64,000 nucleotides of DNA from Azolla caroliniana (Eukaryota; Polypodiophyta): positions 10,106,001 through 10,170,000 of the forward strand of contig JBHGNT010000016.1 in assembly GCA_043228905.1 (NCBI GenBank), read 5' to 3'. Below, one piece after another: positions 10,169 to 22,489 of this stretch (its first letter is position 1; every line of letters starts with the position of its first letter). The translations under genes and the position numbers were made by a program. The notes under the pieces are model-generated. The model did no database searches. It saw only the letters and a program-made list of their open reading frames with translations, and was not told the origin of the DNA.

Positions 10169-10401
10169 TTTTGTGCGGAAATGACGCCCGACTACAAGCT
10201 AGCCTTCAACAAGGAATAGAAGAGAACAAACTAACAACTAGATGACACATGATGTTTACGTGGAAAACCCTAAATGGGAAAAAGCACGGGAGCCAACAAA
10301 CTCGTTCTATCACTATAAGTGGAGAATAACAATGTGAGACTTAGAGGCAATGACCTCGAGCTCTATGTCTTTGTGAATGGCGGTTACAAACAGAAAACTA
10401 G

Positions 10402-10463
<62 letters not shown>

Positions 10464-10771
10464 ACAACAATATTTGTGTATCTGTGTAAACCACGACCTA
10501 CAGTAAGAAGGCGTTCGGTTGTAGCCGTATCCTATTATGCCTTACCCTCGTGGTCTCTCAGTAACGCATTACTCATTCCCGTAGGTTAAGGCTAGACGCA
10601 TTACCATGATCTTCTTCAGCCATACCCGGAAGTACTGAGGGTAAGCCGTGTTCCTAATTGTTAACACCTTAAGGCTAGAAGCCAAACAGATTGCAACCGG
10701 CTTAGTTGGATAGCAATAGAAACCGTAAAGAATGGAAAACACAAAGTAGGTGAGACAGACAGAGCAATACA

Positions 10772-10817
<46 letters not shown>

Positions 10818-11239
10818 ACAACAATATTTGTGTATCTGTGTAAACCACGACCTCCAGTAAGAAGGCGTTCGGTTGTAGCCGTATCCTATTATGCCTTACC
10901 CTCGTGGTCTCTCAGTAACGCATTACTCATTCCCGTAGGTTAAGGCTAGACGCATTACCATGATCTTCTTTAGCCATACCCGGAAGTACTGAGGGTAAGC
11001 CGTGTTCCTAATTGTTAACACCTTAAGGCTAGAAGCCAAACAGATTGCAACCGGCTCAGTTGGATAGCAATAGAAACCGTAAAGAATGGAAAACACAAAG
11101 TAGGTGAGACAGACAGAGCAATACAACAAATCTCTATTGCAAAAAGGCTCTGTAAAAACTTTGTACATACAAATGTGCATCATAACACTTTTTATACAAG
11201 TCCTTGAAAGGACTAACAGAAGTACTGACAAGTACTTCA
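10169..11239 (-). repeat. Cop-1 5' LTR, proximal segment with internal duplication
   Basis: The minus strand holds a TATA-type promoter (GGACTTGTATAAAAAG, plus-strand about 11190-11205) closely resembling that of the Cop-5 LTR at 43570. A tandem duplication follows, then the conserved end with CCCATTTAGGGTTTTCC. Palin-1 inserted at 11240, and TTCA (11236-11239) is one copy of its target duplication. LTR continuation beyond Palin-1 at 22547 is inferred. Confidence 0.6.
10402..11131 (-). repeat. Tandem duplication, 354-bp period, with (CT)n between copies
   Basis: Bases 10461-10775 recur almost identically at 10815-11129; differences include C to T near 10616/10970 and T to C at 10700/11054. 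Each copy is preceded by a (CT)n run (10403-10459 and 10778-10812). The copies are nearly identical, so the duplication is young relative to the decayed host element. Confidence 0.9.
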
Positions 11240-11264
11240 AGCTAAAAGCATGCGAGTGGAAACA
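11236..11264. repeat. Palin-1 left target duplication (TTCA) and TIR
   Basis: TTCA is followed by AGCTAAAAGCATGCGAGTGG then AAACA. Compared with the other three ends (GGGT-AAAGCATGCGAGTGG), only the first few bases differ, so this outermost end has mutated. Confidence 0.85.
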
Positions 11265-11436
11265 CTATTATTGCTAATTAGCTACTAAAATGGCCACAAC
11301 TAATTAGCTATTTGTTTAGCTAGTTTTTTGTGGGAAAATCATAAGGATGGTTTACGAAATTTTATGTTTTATTAGTTAAATACATGTCATTTAATTTATG
11401 AGAATACTCAAATATTTTATGTTTTATAAGGCAAGC

Positions 11437-14161
11437 TCAAGCTCAAGCATGTATGACCGGACCTGTACAACGACTGCATGAGAATGCACCAGAAAGTACA
11501 TCAACAGATCCCGGTCAACAACGAGTTGTCCATTTCATTTGCCAGAGCTTTTGCATACGAGTATTGCAAAACAACGAAGGAATCTCGTGACCCTAAAATG
11601 TACAGAGTAGCTTGGGAAATTTATGGTGAGGCATCGGTAGAAAGATGTCGGAAGATGGGGAGCTTGCAACAAAAAATGGCAAGATTTTGGAGCATGGCAG
11701 TTGATGATGCAATTGCCGACTCCCAACAAACCCGCAATTATACGCCACACTGACACACAATGAAAGCCAATGTTGATGATACAGGTGAGACATTGATTAG
11801 CTATATGCTAAAAAATATCCATGAAGCCTGTGAGACATTGGAGTTTTTTAAGACTGATTTAGAGAAAGCAACATTGGCTGCTGCGATGGAGAGCAAAGTC
11901 ACTTTGGCAGTTACAACAATCAGAAATAAGATTCAGGTACCTATTGTTTTACTAGTATGTAATATGTTATAAATAACTTGTACATGAAAATGTGCTACTG
12001 AGGCATTATCTGGAACAGGTTGCTCAACATGAACTTGAAATTGAGGGGTCGCTGGATCGCGACCGGAAAATTCAACTGCAGACAGAGATCCAAGTTCTTT
12101 CAATGAACGTGGACCTTCTAGGGGTAAATATTATCACTGATTACAATTTGGAAAAGCTACAAGTAAGTTAATGATTCTTGTTTCTTGTTCTTGTATCTTC
12201 CTCATTAAGGAATAATTAATTGGTAAATTTCTCGGCTGCGTGGAAGGAACAATACTCCCGTAAGAGAACAGGTAGTTAGTTGCCTTCAGAAGCAGCTACA
12301 TTTTGCGGAGTGGATGGTAAGGAGCAGACAAGAATTGGACTTGAACATTCTTGCTCCCTTACCAAATGAAGGAGAACCAAGAAACGATATATTAACTGTT
12401 CAACCACGTTGCATCGCTTGTGGATTACTTTGTTGGTTCACCTACAACCATGCCAACACACATACCATATCATTTGTTTTCAATCTGCTTGTCGCATTGC
12501 TGCATTCTGTTTGGGGGATTGTAGTACAGCTCTCCCAAATGAGTGGAGAAAACACACAGGTAAAATTGCTGCTTGTGACCATAGTGTAGCTAATTAGTTC
12601 CATCTTTGCTAATTAGGTAAGCTGTATAAAGTGTGGAAACTATTTAGCTATTATGGTTGTAGTGTAATAGCTAATTACCTAACATGTAGTTAATTAGCTA
12701 AGTGGTAGCTAATTAGCTACTACCATAGTTTAGTACAGTAGGTAATTAGCTAAGTGGTAGCTAATTACCTACTACCATAATTTAGTATAGTAGCTAACTA
12801 GCTAAGTGGTAGCTAATTAGCTACTACTATAGTTTAGTACAATAGCTAATTAGCTAAGTGGTAGCTCATTACCTACTACCATAGTTTAGTATAGTAGCTA
12901 ATTAGCTAAGTGGTAGCTAATTAGCTACCACTTACCTAATTAACTACTACCATAGTTTTGTACAGTAGCTAATTAGCTAAGTGGTAGATAATTAGCTACT
13001 ACCATACTTTAGCTGAGTAGCTAATTAGCTAAGTGGTAGCTAATTAGCGACTACCATACTTTAGCTGAGTAGCTAATTAGCAAAGTGGTAGCTAGTTAGC
13101 CACAACCATAGTTTAGTACAATAGTGAATTAGCTAAGTGGTAGCTAATTAACGACCGCCATACTTTAGTTGAGTAGCTAATTAGCAAAGTGGTAGCTAAT
13201 TGGCTACTACCATACTTTAGCTGAGTAGCTAATTAGAAAAGTGGTAGCTAGTTAGCCACAACCATAGTTTAGTACAATAGTGAATTAGCTAAGTGGTAGC
13301 TAATTAACGACCGCCATACTTTAGTTGAGTAGCTAATTAGCAAAGTGGTAGCTAATTGGCTACTACCATAGTTTAGTACAATAGCGAATTAGCTAAGTGG
13401 TAGCTAATTAGCTACTACCATAGTTTTGTACAGTAGCTAATTAGCTACTACCATAGTTTTGTACAATAGCTAATTAGCTACTACCATACTTTTAAAGTTA
13501 TAGTGGCTAACTAGCTAGTACCATACTTTAATTTAGTAGCTAATTAGCTAGTAGTATACCTAAGAGAAGTAACTAATTAGCTGTTGTCATAGTCTTGAAG
13601 AATAGATAGTTAGCTAAGATGTAGCTAAGCAACGACCATGTTGTTGTTGAATCTTGTGGATCAAGGAGGGCGCATGACCTGTCTGGTACTGATGACACAG
13701 CAACCGATGAGGAGATAGTCGCCAACGTGGCTGACAGTAAGAGTCCTGCTATCACATCTCCTTCAGATCAGCTCCACCCTATTCTTTTGGAAGATTGGAA
13801 TGAATTAGGCAACGAGGTGAAAAGCCATGAAATATTGGAAACAACATGTAAATCTGAGGTTCACAACAATAGTGTTTTTGAACACTTGATGCAACATTAC
13901 TTCGAATCCCAAAACCTTGATTCCACCCCACTGAGCCCAACTACTAATAATGTCCAAACAGATCCCATTGTACTGGAAAAGCTAGTGCAAGACGTGGTTG
14001 ACCTGCAAGCCGTTGCTGAGGTGATGGAAAGGTTGTCGAAGGAGGACACACTTGCGCAATGGGTCAAAGAAGCAAGGCTAAATGGGCAACCAGTTAGAAA
14101 AAGGCTGAAGAAGGGGCCACAATTGGGGACAAGACTAGTTACTCGGTCAAGGGGCTCTTGA
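11437..14161 (+). pseudogene. Palin-1 gene B (RING-like protein), 5'-deleted and frameshifted
   Basis: Exons correspond to Palin-2 gene B exons 2-5. Partial exon 2 ends at 11936 (CAG/GTACCT). Exon 3 is 12019-12162, exactly 144 nt as in Palin-2. Exon 4 is 12247-12559 and contains C-x2-C at CIACG but has an early frameshift, GAACAATACTCCCG against GAACAATACATTCA. Exon 5 is 13650-14161. Exon 1 and about 65 codons of exon 2 are missing. A stop (CCACACTGA) also appears in exon 2 near 11751. The acceptor before exon 5 reads TTGTTG instead of TTGTAG, so the intron holding the palindrome array can no longer be removed normally. Confidence 0.82.
12590..13625. repeat. Palindromic intron array in Palin-1 gene B
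   Basis: About 1 kb of alternating TAGCTAATTAGCTA palindromes and short links such as AGTGG and CTACCATAGTTTAGTACAG, giving a loose 50-60 bp higher-order unit. It lies wholly inside the intron between exons 4 and 5 (donor CAG/GTAAAA at 12559/12560). Confidence 0.93.
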
Positions 14162-14428
14162 ATTGGAGCGAAATACTTATTAGTGGGATATGATTGTTAG
14201 TGATTATCCTATGGTTTTATGAAGTTTTACTATGATCTCTTTGGACAAGTAAAACCTTAGATTGGTTGTTGCTTGATACACATTATGTAATGGAACTCTA
14301 TGACGTTTCTCCAAAATAATTATGTTCATGTTTCTATGATGGAAAATATTTCATGTTCATTATGTTGTTTTGTGAGACTGTTAGTTACTTTGTGAGTGTG
14401 AATATGGTGATGTTTTCTGATGTTGCAG

Positions 14429-15263
14429 AGTCTAAAGGGTTTGAATCTATTGCTCCTAAGGCCGATGGCAATGTAGAAACTATTGATGTTGTTGCGTGTT
14501 TAGAGGGCCACATCTTGAAAGTAGATGTAGCAACTGACACAAATGATCTGGTCACGCATGTTGATCAAGCGTGTTGCACAGATGATCTGATTTTGTTGGT
14601 AGATGCAGCATGTGATACCAGTGGGGACCAGATCAGTATCTACATGCACTAAGCCAATTTATGACTAAGTCGACAACACAAGAGTACCAGAATGTGAAGC
14701 TAGGCCCAACATAGTCGACCAAGGGTTTGAAGAGGGAAAGGACACCAATTGTGCCAACAGAACCTGAGTTGATTGACCTTGATCGTGTGCTACCAATAAT
14801 TGGTGTAACAGAGGCTCAGTTACGGGAATGGAAACCAAAACCATTAGAAGTCTAAAGAAGAGCCTTGATCTTGGAACTTGATAAAGTCCTGATGAGTGTG
14901 CAATATATGACACTAATGAGGGATGCAATTCAATTTCTGGAGTGGACTATGCAATATTTTGATTTGTTTATTTGGAGCAAAAAGCCATGTACAGATGTGT
15001 GGAAGTGTGTAGAAAGATTCTTCCTGAAGTGGCGACAACATTTCAAGGGTTAGTGGACAAAAGAGAATTGTGAGCAGAATGATGTTGCAAGATTCAAATT
15101 GTGAATTGTGAGACTTTCTAATTTTTGGGACACTTGGCCAGATTATAATGCCGACAATACGTTGATCCTGGATATAGAACATATATGTAGAGAAGTTCCA
15201 CTGACCAGCAAGAGCTTAGTTGTTTATAGACGATTTCAAGACATTGGCAATGAGATGTTATAA
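14429..15263 (+). pseudogene. Palin-1 gene C (FCP1/NIF-like domain), broken
   Basis: Starting after the conserved acceptor TTGCAG/AGTCTAAAGG, the sequence parallels Palin-2 gene C: VDVATDTNDLVTHVDQAC, KRERTPIVPTEPELIDLDR, the LELDKVLM segment, YFDLFIWSKKP, the WPDYNADNTLILD segment and the terminal SLVVYRRFQDIGNEM. It is cut by frameshifts near 14625 and 15095 and by stops such as the TAA in GAAGTCTAAAG near 14850. Part of the C-terminal half is deleted between 15180 and 15190. Confidence 0.75.
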
Positions 15264-15648
15264 ATATGTAATTTGCTACGACTTAATCAATGAAGAATTA
15301 AATGGCTTGTTTTGAGTAACTTATCTACTGTGTAATTTTAAGAGTATGTTCAGGATTGTTAATTTCATGATAGTGCTTTTTCTTAAAATTATGCAAACTA
15401 TTTTAACTTGTACATGGTTCACTTGAGTAAATCTGTATCTTAGAAAGAAGAACCCTAAACGATATTATTAAACTGTATATCAGAAAGAAGACTGCATATA
15501 AAAATGACACACGATTTTGTTGAGAAAGAAGAACCAAAAGTAGACTATATATGAAAAAAAAAACTCCCAAACAGGTCCATTAAACTATTTATTTGCAATA
15601 CATGTGCTTTGTTTGTTTTACAAGAAAACTGGTAATAGCTACGTGTAG

Positions 15649-18600
15649 CTACAAATTCCATGGCATACTGTTGTAAATACTTTCATACACATTAGCACTA
15701 ATTGTGTATAAACCTGAGCAGCTATTGTATTGAGACATTGGGACATTGATGCGCTTGATCAAATGAGAGTACATGTACGCCACTGGTTTGTCTTCTAATA
15801 GCCTATACACATAATCGTAATCATCTAGTCTTGCATAAAAAATACCTTCGATGTAGAATGTCCCGGTAGATACAACATTTCCCCAAGAAACTAGTATATT
15901 CTGTGTAGCACACTGTTTACTAACCGTGCACTTCAATATATAGAAATCAGCACCCTCTAAATTGCCTTCTGCTGCATTTACAACAAAATTATCCCCAACA
16001 TTTAAGATATCACTCAGAGTATCTCCACATCCTTGATATGTGAAGTTAGCATTCTTTTCTGTTTCCCCATCAACTGCTTCCTTATCGTTCAATGTATGAT
16101 ACTCCCAATTCTGAATATATGCATTCTTTAAACAATACCTCCAATTTCCCTGCACACAATGGAAGCAAAAACAAGTTAATTCTCTAACTGCAATACAATG
16201 ACCATCCAACCTAGAATAACTGTGAACATCATGGAGAGATCGCAATTCGGGAATTTCTTGGCACTCGCAGGTCTTCTCCCTATTTACTTCATCTATCTCA
16301 CTTCCCAAAATTCACGTTTGATATCTTGGACCTGGAAGGAATAAACACCATTTGCATTCGTTGACATATTAGCTCTTAAAAATTCAACTACATGTGCTGC
16401 ACAATTCATCTGCACACCATCTGCCTTTAGTTGTTCATGGGTAAGTGCTTGCTTTATAACAACACCTACACCATCATGTTCACCTTTAGCATGGCCAGAC
16501 CCAAAAAAATTCCATCTCATCTCCAAACCTGTTATAGCACAATACCTCCACACAAAATAAAATGGACGTCTAGCCTTGAATTGTGACGCAGCTCCATCAG
16601 ACCAGAGCCAATGTTGAGTAAGCTCCAAAGGTTTAGCTAATAACCATTGCCAATGTAAGTTAAAACAATGTTGGACGAACAAGGTGTCATGCTTCTTTTC
16701 ATCAGAAATAAAAAAATGAATTACTTTTTTAACATCACCTGAAACTTGAAAATATGTTATGTGCACAAAAATGGTTACCTGCGTTGAACACCAATGCATA
16801 GATTGAATTTCATTCTGTTGCTTGAAAGTATAATTCTTTGCGAAATCTACTACTGAGACTATTACATCATTTGGAAAATCAGATATGCAAGTCTTAAACT
16901 AATGGGCTTGCCATGAATAAATGAAGTTGTCTTTAATGAACTTTCCTAGAGATACTACAAATAGAGACGCCAAATCCCTTGGTTTAAGCGACTTCCTAAC
17001 TAGATCCTTTCTTTTACACACATTTCCTTCGAAATTGGTGTCAACTGACTCAAATAACTTGACAGAGATGAGTATTTCACTACTCAATTCATTTGGACAC
17101 CACCTAAATCTACTAGGGCCACAATCTCGACATAAACCAATGACACATTTATGACTGTGGAAGATGGCGTCAGTTTTTGTGGGACACAATACTGAATCTA
17201 AAAGACAACTCATGGAAGAGATAACATGCTCAGATGATTTACAGTGCTCATGCGGGCTAGATCGACAAATTGGGCACACACAAGTGCAAACTGCATTTGT
17301 TAGGGAGGCGTTATGGTGATGTAGTAGATTAATAGAGTCCTTGAGAAAAACCCATTTGTACATGGTAAATGCAACAACATGTGTATCGATCCTTCAAGCA
17401 TCTCACAAAGTGTGAAGAGACTCAAATGTTCATAGTTGAACACATTGATATTTGGATGCATTCGCCTGGACCTAATAAATAAATCGACCCGCGTAATAAA
17501 ATGGACATACTGATTAGCTCTATGGCTAAGTGCTAGCTAATTAGCTACTACCATGGTTTACTACAGTAGCTACTTAGCTAAGTGGTAGCTAATTACCTAC
17601 TACCATAGTTTAGTACAGTAGCTAATTAGCTAAGTGGTAGCTAAGTAGCTACTACCATAGTTTAGTACATTAGCTAATTAGCTACTACCATAGTTTAATA
17701 CATTAGCTACTACCATACTTTAGTTGAGTAGGTAATTAGCTACTACCATAGTCTAGTACAGTAGCCAATTAGCTAAGTGGTAGCTAATTAGCTACTACCA
17801 TAGTTTAGTACAGTTAGCTAATTAGCTAAGTGGTAGCTAATTAGCTATTATCAAACTTTAGTTGAGTAGCTAATTAGCTACTACCATAGTTTAGTACAGA
17901 TGCTAATTAACTAAGTGGTAGCTAATTAGCTACTATTAAACTTTAGTTGACTAGCTAATTCGCTACTACCATAGTTTAATACATTAGCTAAGTGGTAGCG
18001 CATTACCTACTACCATAGTTTAGTACAGTAGCTAATTAGCTAAGTGGTAGCTAACTAACTACTTTAGTTGAGTAGCTAATTAGCTACTACCATAGTTTAT
18101 TACAATAGCTAATTAGCTAAGTGGTAGCTAATTAGCTACTACCATAGTTTAGTACAATAGCTAATTAGTTAAGTGGTAGCTATGTAGCTACTACCATAGT
18201 TTAGTTGAGTAGGTAATTAGCTAAGTGGTAGCCAATTAGCTATTGCCATAGTTTAATACATTAGGTAAATGGTAGCTAAATAGTTTAGTACAGTAGCTAA
18301 TTAGTTACTAGCATAGTTTGATATAATAGCTAATTAGCTAAGTGGCAGTTAATTATCTACTACCATAGTTTAGTGCAGTAGCTAATTAGCGAACTGGTAG
18401 CTAATTAGTTACTACCATAGTTTAGTACAATAGCTAATTAGCTAACTGGTAGCTAATTAGCTACTACCATAATTTAGCTGAGTAACTAATTAACTAAGTG
18501 GTAGCTAATTAGCTACTACCATACTTTAGTTATAGGGGCTAATTAGCTACTACTATACTTTAGCTGAGTTGCTAATTAGCTTACTGGTAGCTAATTCGCT

Positions 18601-19721
18601 AATACCATACTTCAATTGAGTAGCTAATTAGCTAAGTGGTAGCTAATTAGCTACTACTATACTTTAGCCAATTTTGGTAGCTAATTAGCTATTGTTATAG
18701 GCAACTAATTAAGTATTGTGGTAGCTAAATAGCTATGAATGGTAGCTAGTTAGTTATTCTGGTAGCTAAATAGCTATATACTTAGGGAGCTAATTAGCTA
18801 TTATTGGTAGGTAGTTAGCTATGGGCATATTCTGAGGTAGGTAATTAGTTGTTCGGGTATGGTCATATTCAAAGGTAGCTAATAAGCTAACTATCTAAGC
18901 TCAACAGTGAAAACAAATGTTGAGATAAATGTAAATACCTGAGGTACATCAAGAAGATGAATGGGATGCTCCTCGTATTGACTCCTTCCAACACGTTTCT
19001 TGCATAAATCCTTCTTATTGGGTGAAACCCTACTCTCATTAGTCCAAAATATTGTGATTATATCCTTGATTTCTGATGTTATGGGTGTCATTGGCTTACA
19101 TCTTGTTGTTAGCTTTAGCAGACTAGTTCCTTCACCCGAGGAAACTATTCGGTTCAATGTATTGTACACAGTTTTTCTACTAACACCAATTACCTTAGAT
19201 AGCACATTGATGTCAATATCGTCAACATCACTATTAAGTAACATCATTAGACTATACCTTTGTAAGACAAGATCATCTTCTTACCCGCTCATGGATACGA
19301 AACTATTACGGAGATTATTTACTAGTATAGATGTTATGTTTGCATTACGACCATCACAATCAACTAACTCCTTTATCAATGGATCATTTAATATTCCATA
19401 AAGTACTACCTTCTTGTCTTCATTGCTAATGTGCTTTGTTTGAACATTGAAATAGTCTACAACCTTTCTCTCTATCTCTCTATGATAGTAGTCTCATTAC
19501 TTCCATTCTCAGTGATATTTAGACCTATATCCCAACCAATACTATCTTTACCTTTAGTGAGTATGGCTTTCATATCCTTCAACAATTGATGATGTTTTCT
19601 TTTTTCTTTCTACCCAATACTTTCATATCGCTTGTTGTGTCCTGATAGCGTCATCCCTATCCTAATGATCATTGAGGGGTAATTCTAAACACCCACCTTC
19701 CCCTTCCATTTGGCTTGACAG
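15649..19721 (-). pseudogene. Palin-1 gene A (DDE transposase), decayed
   Basis: Exon 1 is 19721-18939 and exon 2 is 17488-15649, matching Palin-2 gene A by eye at most positions. Inactivating changes: start ATG is CTG (19719-19721); SRSEDD has become S-G-stop near 19283; the exon 2 acceptor reads GCGG instead of GCAG (about 17489-17492); HQF became H-stop near 16899; and a 1-nt frameshift lies after FWEV near 16300. The catalytic-region motifs remain recognisable (DFAKNY, WSDGAASQF, HAKGEHDG). The second half reads in two long frames, 16799-16293 and 16308-15649. Confidence 0.85.
17500..18895. repeat. Palindromic intron array in Palin-1 gene A
   Basis: About 1.4 kb dominated by TAGCTAATTAGCTA, linked by AGTGG and CTACCATAGTTTAGTACAG phrases as in the gene B array of the same copy. 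It sits exactly in the intron between gene A exons 1 and 2. Confidence 0.93.
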
Positions 19722-20029
19722 GTTTAAACCCTAATTTTCCTGAAAAAAAGACACATATTAAAGATGGCTATGGGCAACAACTATACACAAAAATATTCCG
19801 CAATACACAAGATTATACAGAACAATACACAAGATAATCAATAGACAGAATAGTTATTCAAATCCAGGACCGAACAATGGCGGTAATCTAGGGCCAAATC
19901 TAAGTGGTGGCAACCATAGAACGTAATATTCGTGTTCGTGCAAGCATTCAAACATTTGGAAACGAACACGTTTGAAATGGGAAAAATACGTGCTCCCTAT
20001 TTTTTCTTTTTTTTTGACATTTATTGGCA

Positions 20030-20560
20030 TTACAATTTAGCTCACCCTAGTGCTAAGGAGTCAAGCTATTGTTGTCTATGTCTCGGCTTCAATTCCCAAT
20101 TTTCTCATCTCTCTCTCTCTCTCTCTTTCATTAGTAACATTTTTATAGCAAAATTTTATGTTAGTGTTATAATGTTTTTTTCTTTTCTTTTTTTATTATT
20201 AGAACTAATGTTATAATGTTAGTGTTACTTGTGTCTTGGGTTCAATTCCCAACTTTCTCATATTCTCTTGTTAGTGTCATGACAAAATTTTATGTTAGTG
20301 TCATGTTCCTTTTTCTTCTTTTTCTTTCTTTCTTTGTTATTAGAAATTAGGTCAACCTAGTGGTAAGTTGTTATGCTACTACTGCCTATGTCATGTTTTC
20401 TTCATATTCTCAAATATACGTTTTATGAGTTTTTTATCGTTTTTTTTTATTTCTTTTTTTATTTCTTTGTTATTAAAAATTAGCTCAGCCTAGTGGTAAG
20501 TTGTTATGCTACTATTGCCTATGTCATGTTTTCTTCATATTCTCGAATATACTTTTTATG
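20030..20560 (+). repeat. tRNA-like (SINE-like) repeat cluster
   Basis: Four related segments near 20038, 20215, 20345 and 20480 share TTAG-TCA-CCTAGTG-TAAG, resembling a Pol III A box. Two of them carry GGTTCAATTCCC-type B boxes (20084-20097, 20238-20251). CT-rich and T-rich tracts separate them. No complete tRNA cloverleaf is present. SINE assignment is inference. Confidence 0.4.
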
Positions 20561-20661
20561 AGTTTTTGAACATTTGATTATAATTTATAATGACATATTT
20601 TGATTCAATCTCTATAGTTCATACTCATTTTTTTGTAAAGTTCTAAAGTGAGGATGATAGA

Positions 20662-20778
20662 GATGTCTTGATTCTTAAGAAGCATCCCAAAAGTATGCAT
20701 GTGATACAATGCAAATATTGCAACCATACTTATGTTGGTGGTTTACAATGGATTAGAGTCCACTTATTGGGATTGAGA
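20662..20778 (+). pseudogene. hAT-type BED zinc finger fragment
   Basis: An open stretch of 39 codons encodes a BED-like finger: C-x2-C (QCKYCNHTY), VGGLQWIRVHLLG, in the typical C-x2-C...GG...R..HL layout used by plant hAT transposases and relatives. No start codon, catalytic domain or TIR is attached, so this is a fragment. Confidence 0.6.
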
Positions 20779-20869
20779 GTGAATCATTATATAATATAGA
20801 CCATAGTCAATCCAATCCAACTTTGAGATGATTTACCATACATGTTTGATTGAATCAATCTCGAATGCG

Positions 20870-21364
20870 AATTCACGTATGATACGTATGGTTCATTCTA
20901 TGGTGGCATTCTACGTATGGTTCATTCTAAACCGAAGTGTAGATCAGACCTCCTGCTCACGATCTTCGCCTGGCGGCGGTTACAACAGAGACATGCTCTG
21001 TATCGCTCTCTCTCTCTCTCTTTGTATAGTCGTTACACCAAATTACTCTATACAAAGATAACAATAGCAACACTATATAGACACTGTTTGCCCTAGGTCA
21101 CATTTATACTAATATGACATTAGGACTATTTACAGATATAGCCCCAATGGGCTCTCTGAAACATATCTACATATATGTCCCTTCATCCGGTGAGAGGTTC
21201 TCACCGGGCCTGCAACATCCGGTTCTCACCGGGTCTTCCTTGCCGGGTACTCATCATCCGGTTCTCACCGGGTCTTCCGATGTCGAGCCTGCAACATCCG
21301 GTTCTCACCGGGTCTTCTGATGATAGGCCTGCGTATCCCATCCGGAGGGACCGAGATCCTAACA
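20870..21364 (-). repeat. Copia LTR (probably solo), left edge uncertain
   Basis: On the minus strand it starts TGTTAGGATCTCGGTCCCTC, closely like other copia LTR starts here. It contains several copies of a CCGGTGAGAACC word (21190-21320) and ends somewhere near 20870-20900. No adjacent PBS or coding sequence was seen. Confidence 0.55.
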
Positions 21365-21374
21365 GTTTTGACAA

Positions 21375-22200
21375 TCTAGGACCGAACAATGGCGGCAACT
21401 GACTGTAGAATGATGGCAATGGAGGAGTGAATTCCGTCGGATCGAACAGTGGCAGATGGTGCTCGGAATGCACAATGATGACAATTGAGAGTAGAATGGT
21501 AGCAATGGAGAAGGAGTGAAATCCTTCGGATCGAAAAGTGGTAGCAATACACCACCTATTAGTAGCGACAACTAAGTGTAGAATGATGGCAATGGATGAG
21601 TGAACTCCATCAAATCGAACAGTGGCAGATGATGCTTGGAACACACAGTGACGACAATTTAGAGTACAATGGCAGTAGTGGAGAAGGAGTGAACTCCCTC
21701 ACATCAAAAAGTGACAGCAATACACAACCTAACACTAGCGGCAACTAAGTGTAGAATGATGGCAATGGATGACTGAACTCCGTGAAATTGAAAAGTGGCA
21801 GCAATCCAGGACCGGTCACCGAATAGTTGCGGCAATTGAGTGTAGAATGATGGCAATGGAGGAGTGAACTCCATCAGATCGAATAGTGGTAGATGATGCT
21901 TGGAACGCACTGTGATGACAACTAAGAGTAGAATGGAGGCAGTGGAGAAGGATTTAACTTCGTCGGATCGAAAAGTGGCAGCAATATACGACCTTCACAA
22001 TAGCGGCAACTGAGTGTACAATGGCGGCAATGGAGGAGGGAACTTGACAGATGATGCTTGGACTGAACAATGGCGACAATTGAGTGTAGAATGGTGGCAA
22101 TGGAGGAGTGAACTCCATCAGATCGAACTGTGGCAGATGATACTTGGACCACTCAATGTCGGTAATTGAGTGTAGAATGGTGGCAATGGAGGAGTGGACT
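21375..22200. repeat. Imperfect tandem repeats upstream of Palin-1 transposase
   Basis: Units containing GGCAATGGAGGAGTGAACTC, CAGATCGAACAGTGGCAG and ATGATGCTTGGA recur with roughly 80-170 bp spacing. They are the diverged reverse complement of the 83-bp array at 32880-33620 in Palin-2. Confidence 0.75.
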
Positions 22201-22489
22201 CAATAGGGTTTAACAACAATGGTAGTAATCTAAGCCAGAATACTCAACCAAAGATGGCCCACGTGATGTGGCAAAGGATCATGCATAATGGACTTAGGAA
22301 TTTGGTATATAATTTATGGTGCACATATCAATTTATGTTGCATGTTTATGTTGCACATTTATGGTGCTCATTTAGATAATTAAAACTCTCTACTATTTTC
22401 AATGGTAGCTTTTTGCATAGCTAATTTATTAATGGTAGCTTTTTGCAAAAATAACTATTTATCAATGGTAGTTTTTTGCATAGCTAATT

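Larger units (their letters stand above)
19921..21364. mobile_element. Composite insertion in the Palin-1 promoter side
   Basis: Palin-2 has continuous sequence here (33700-33900), so about 1.4 kb is extra in Palin-1. The host phrase GGACCGAACAATGGCGG occurs on both sides (about 19866 and 21380). Inside are SINE-like repeats, a hAT BED-finger remnant and a copia LTR ending in TGTTAGGATC on the minus strand at 21364. Exact edges and target duplications are not resolved. Confidence 0.6.

Noticed and set aside
10569-11240. Two near-identical minus-strand frames starting MLYCSVCLTYFVF or ending alike
   Set aside because: They lie in a duplicated copia LTR, end in the LTR, and show no family similarity. 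Identity reflects the tandem duplication.
21201-22152. Minus-strand frames with repeated LPLFDPTEFTPS-type motifs
   Set aside because: They derive from the imperfect repeats upstream of the Palin-1 transposase and are absent as a frame from Palin-2.
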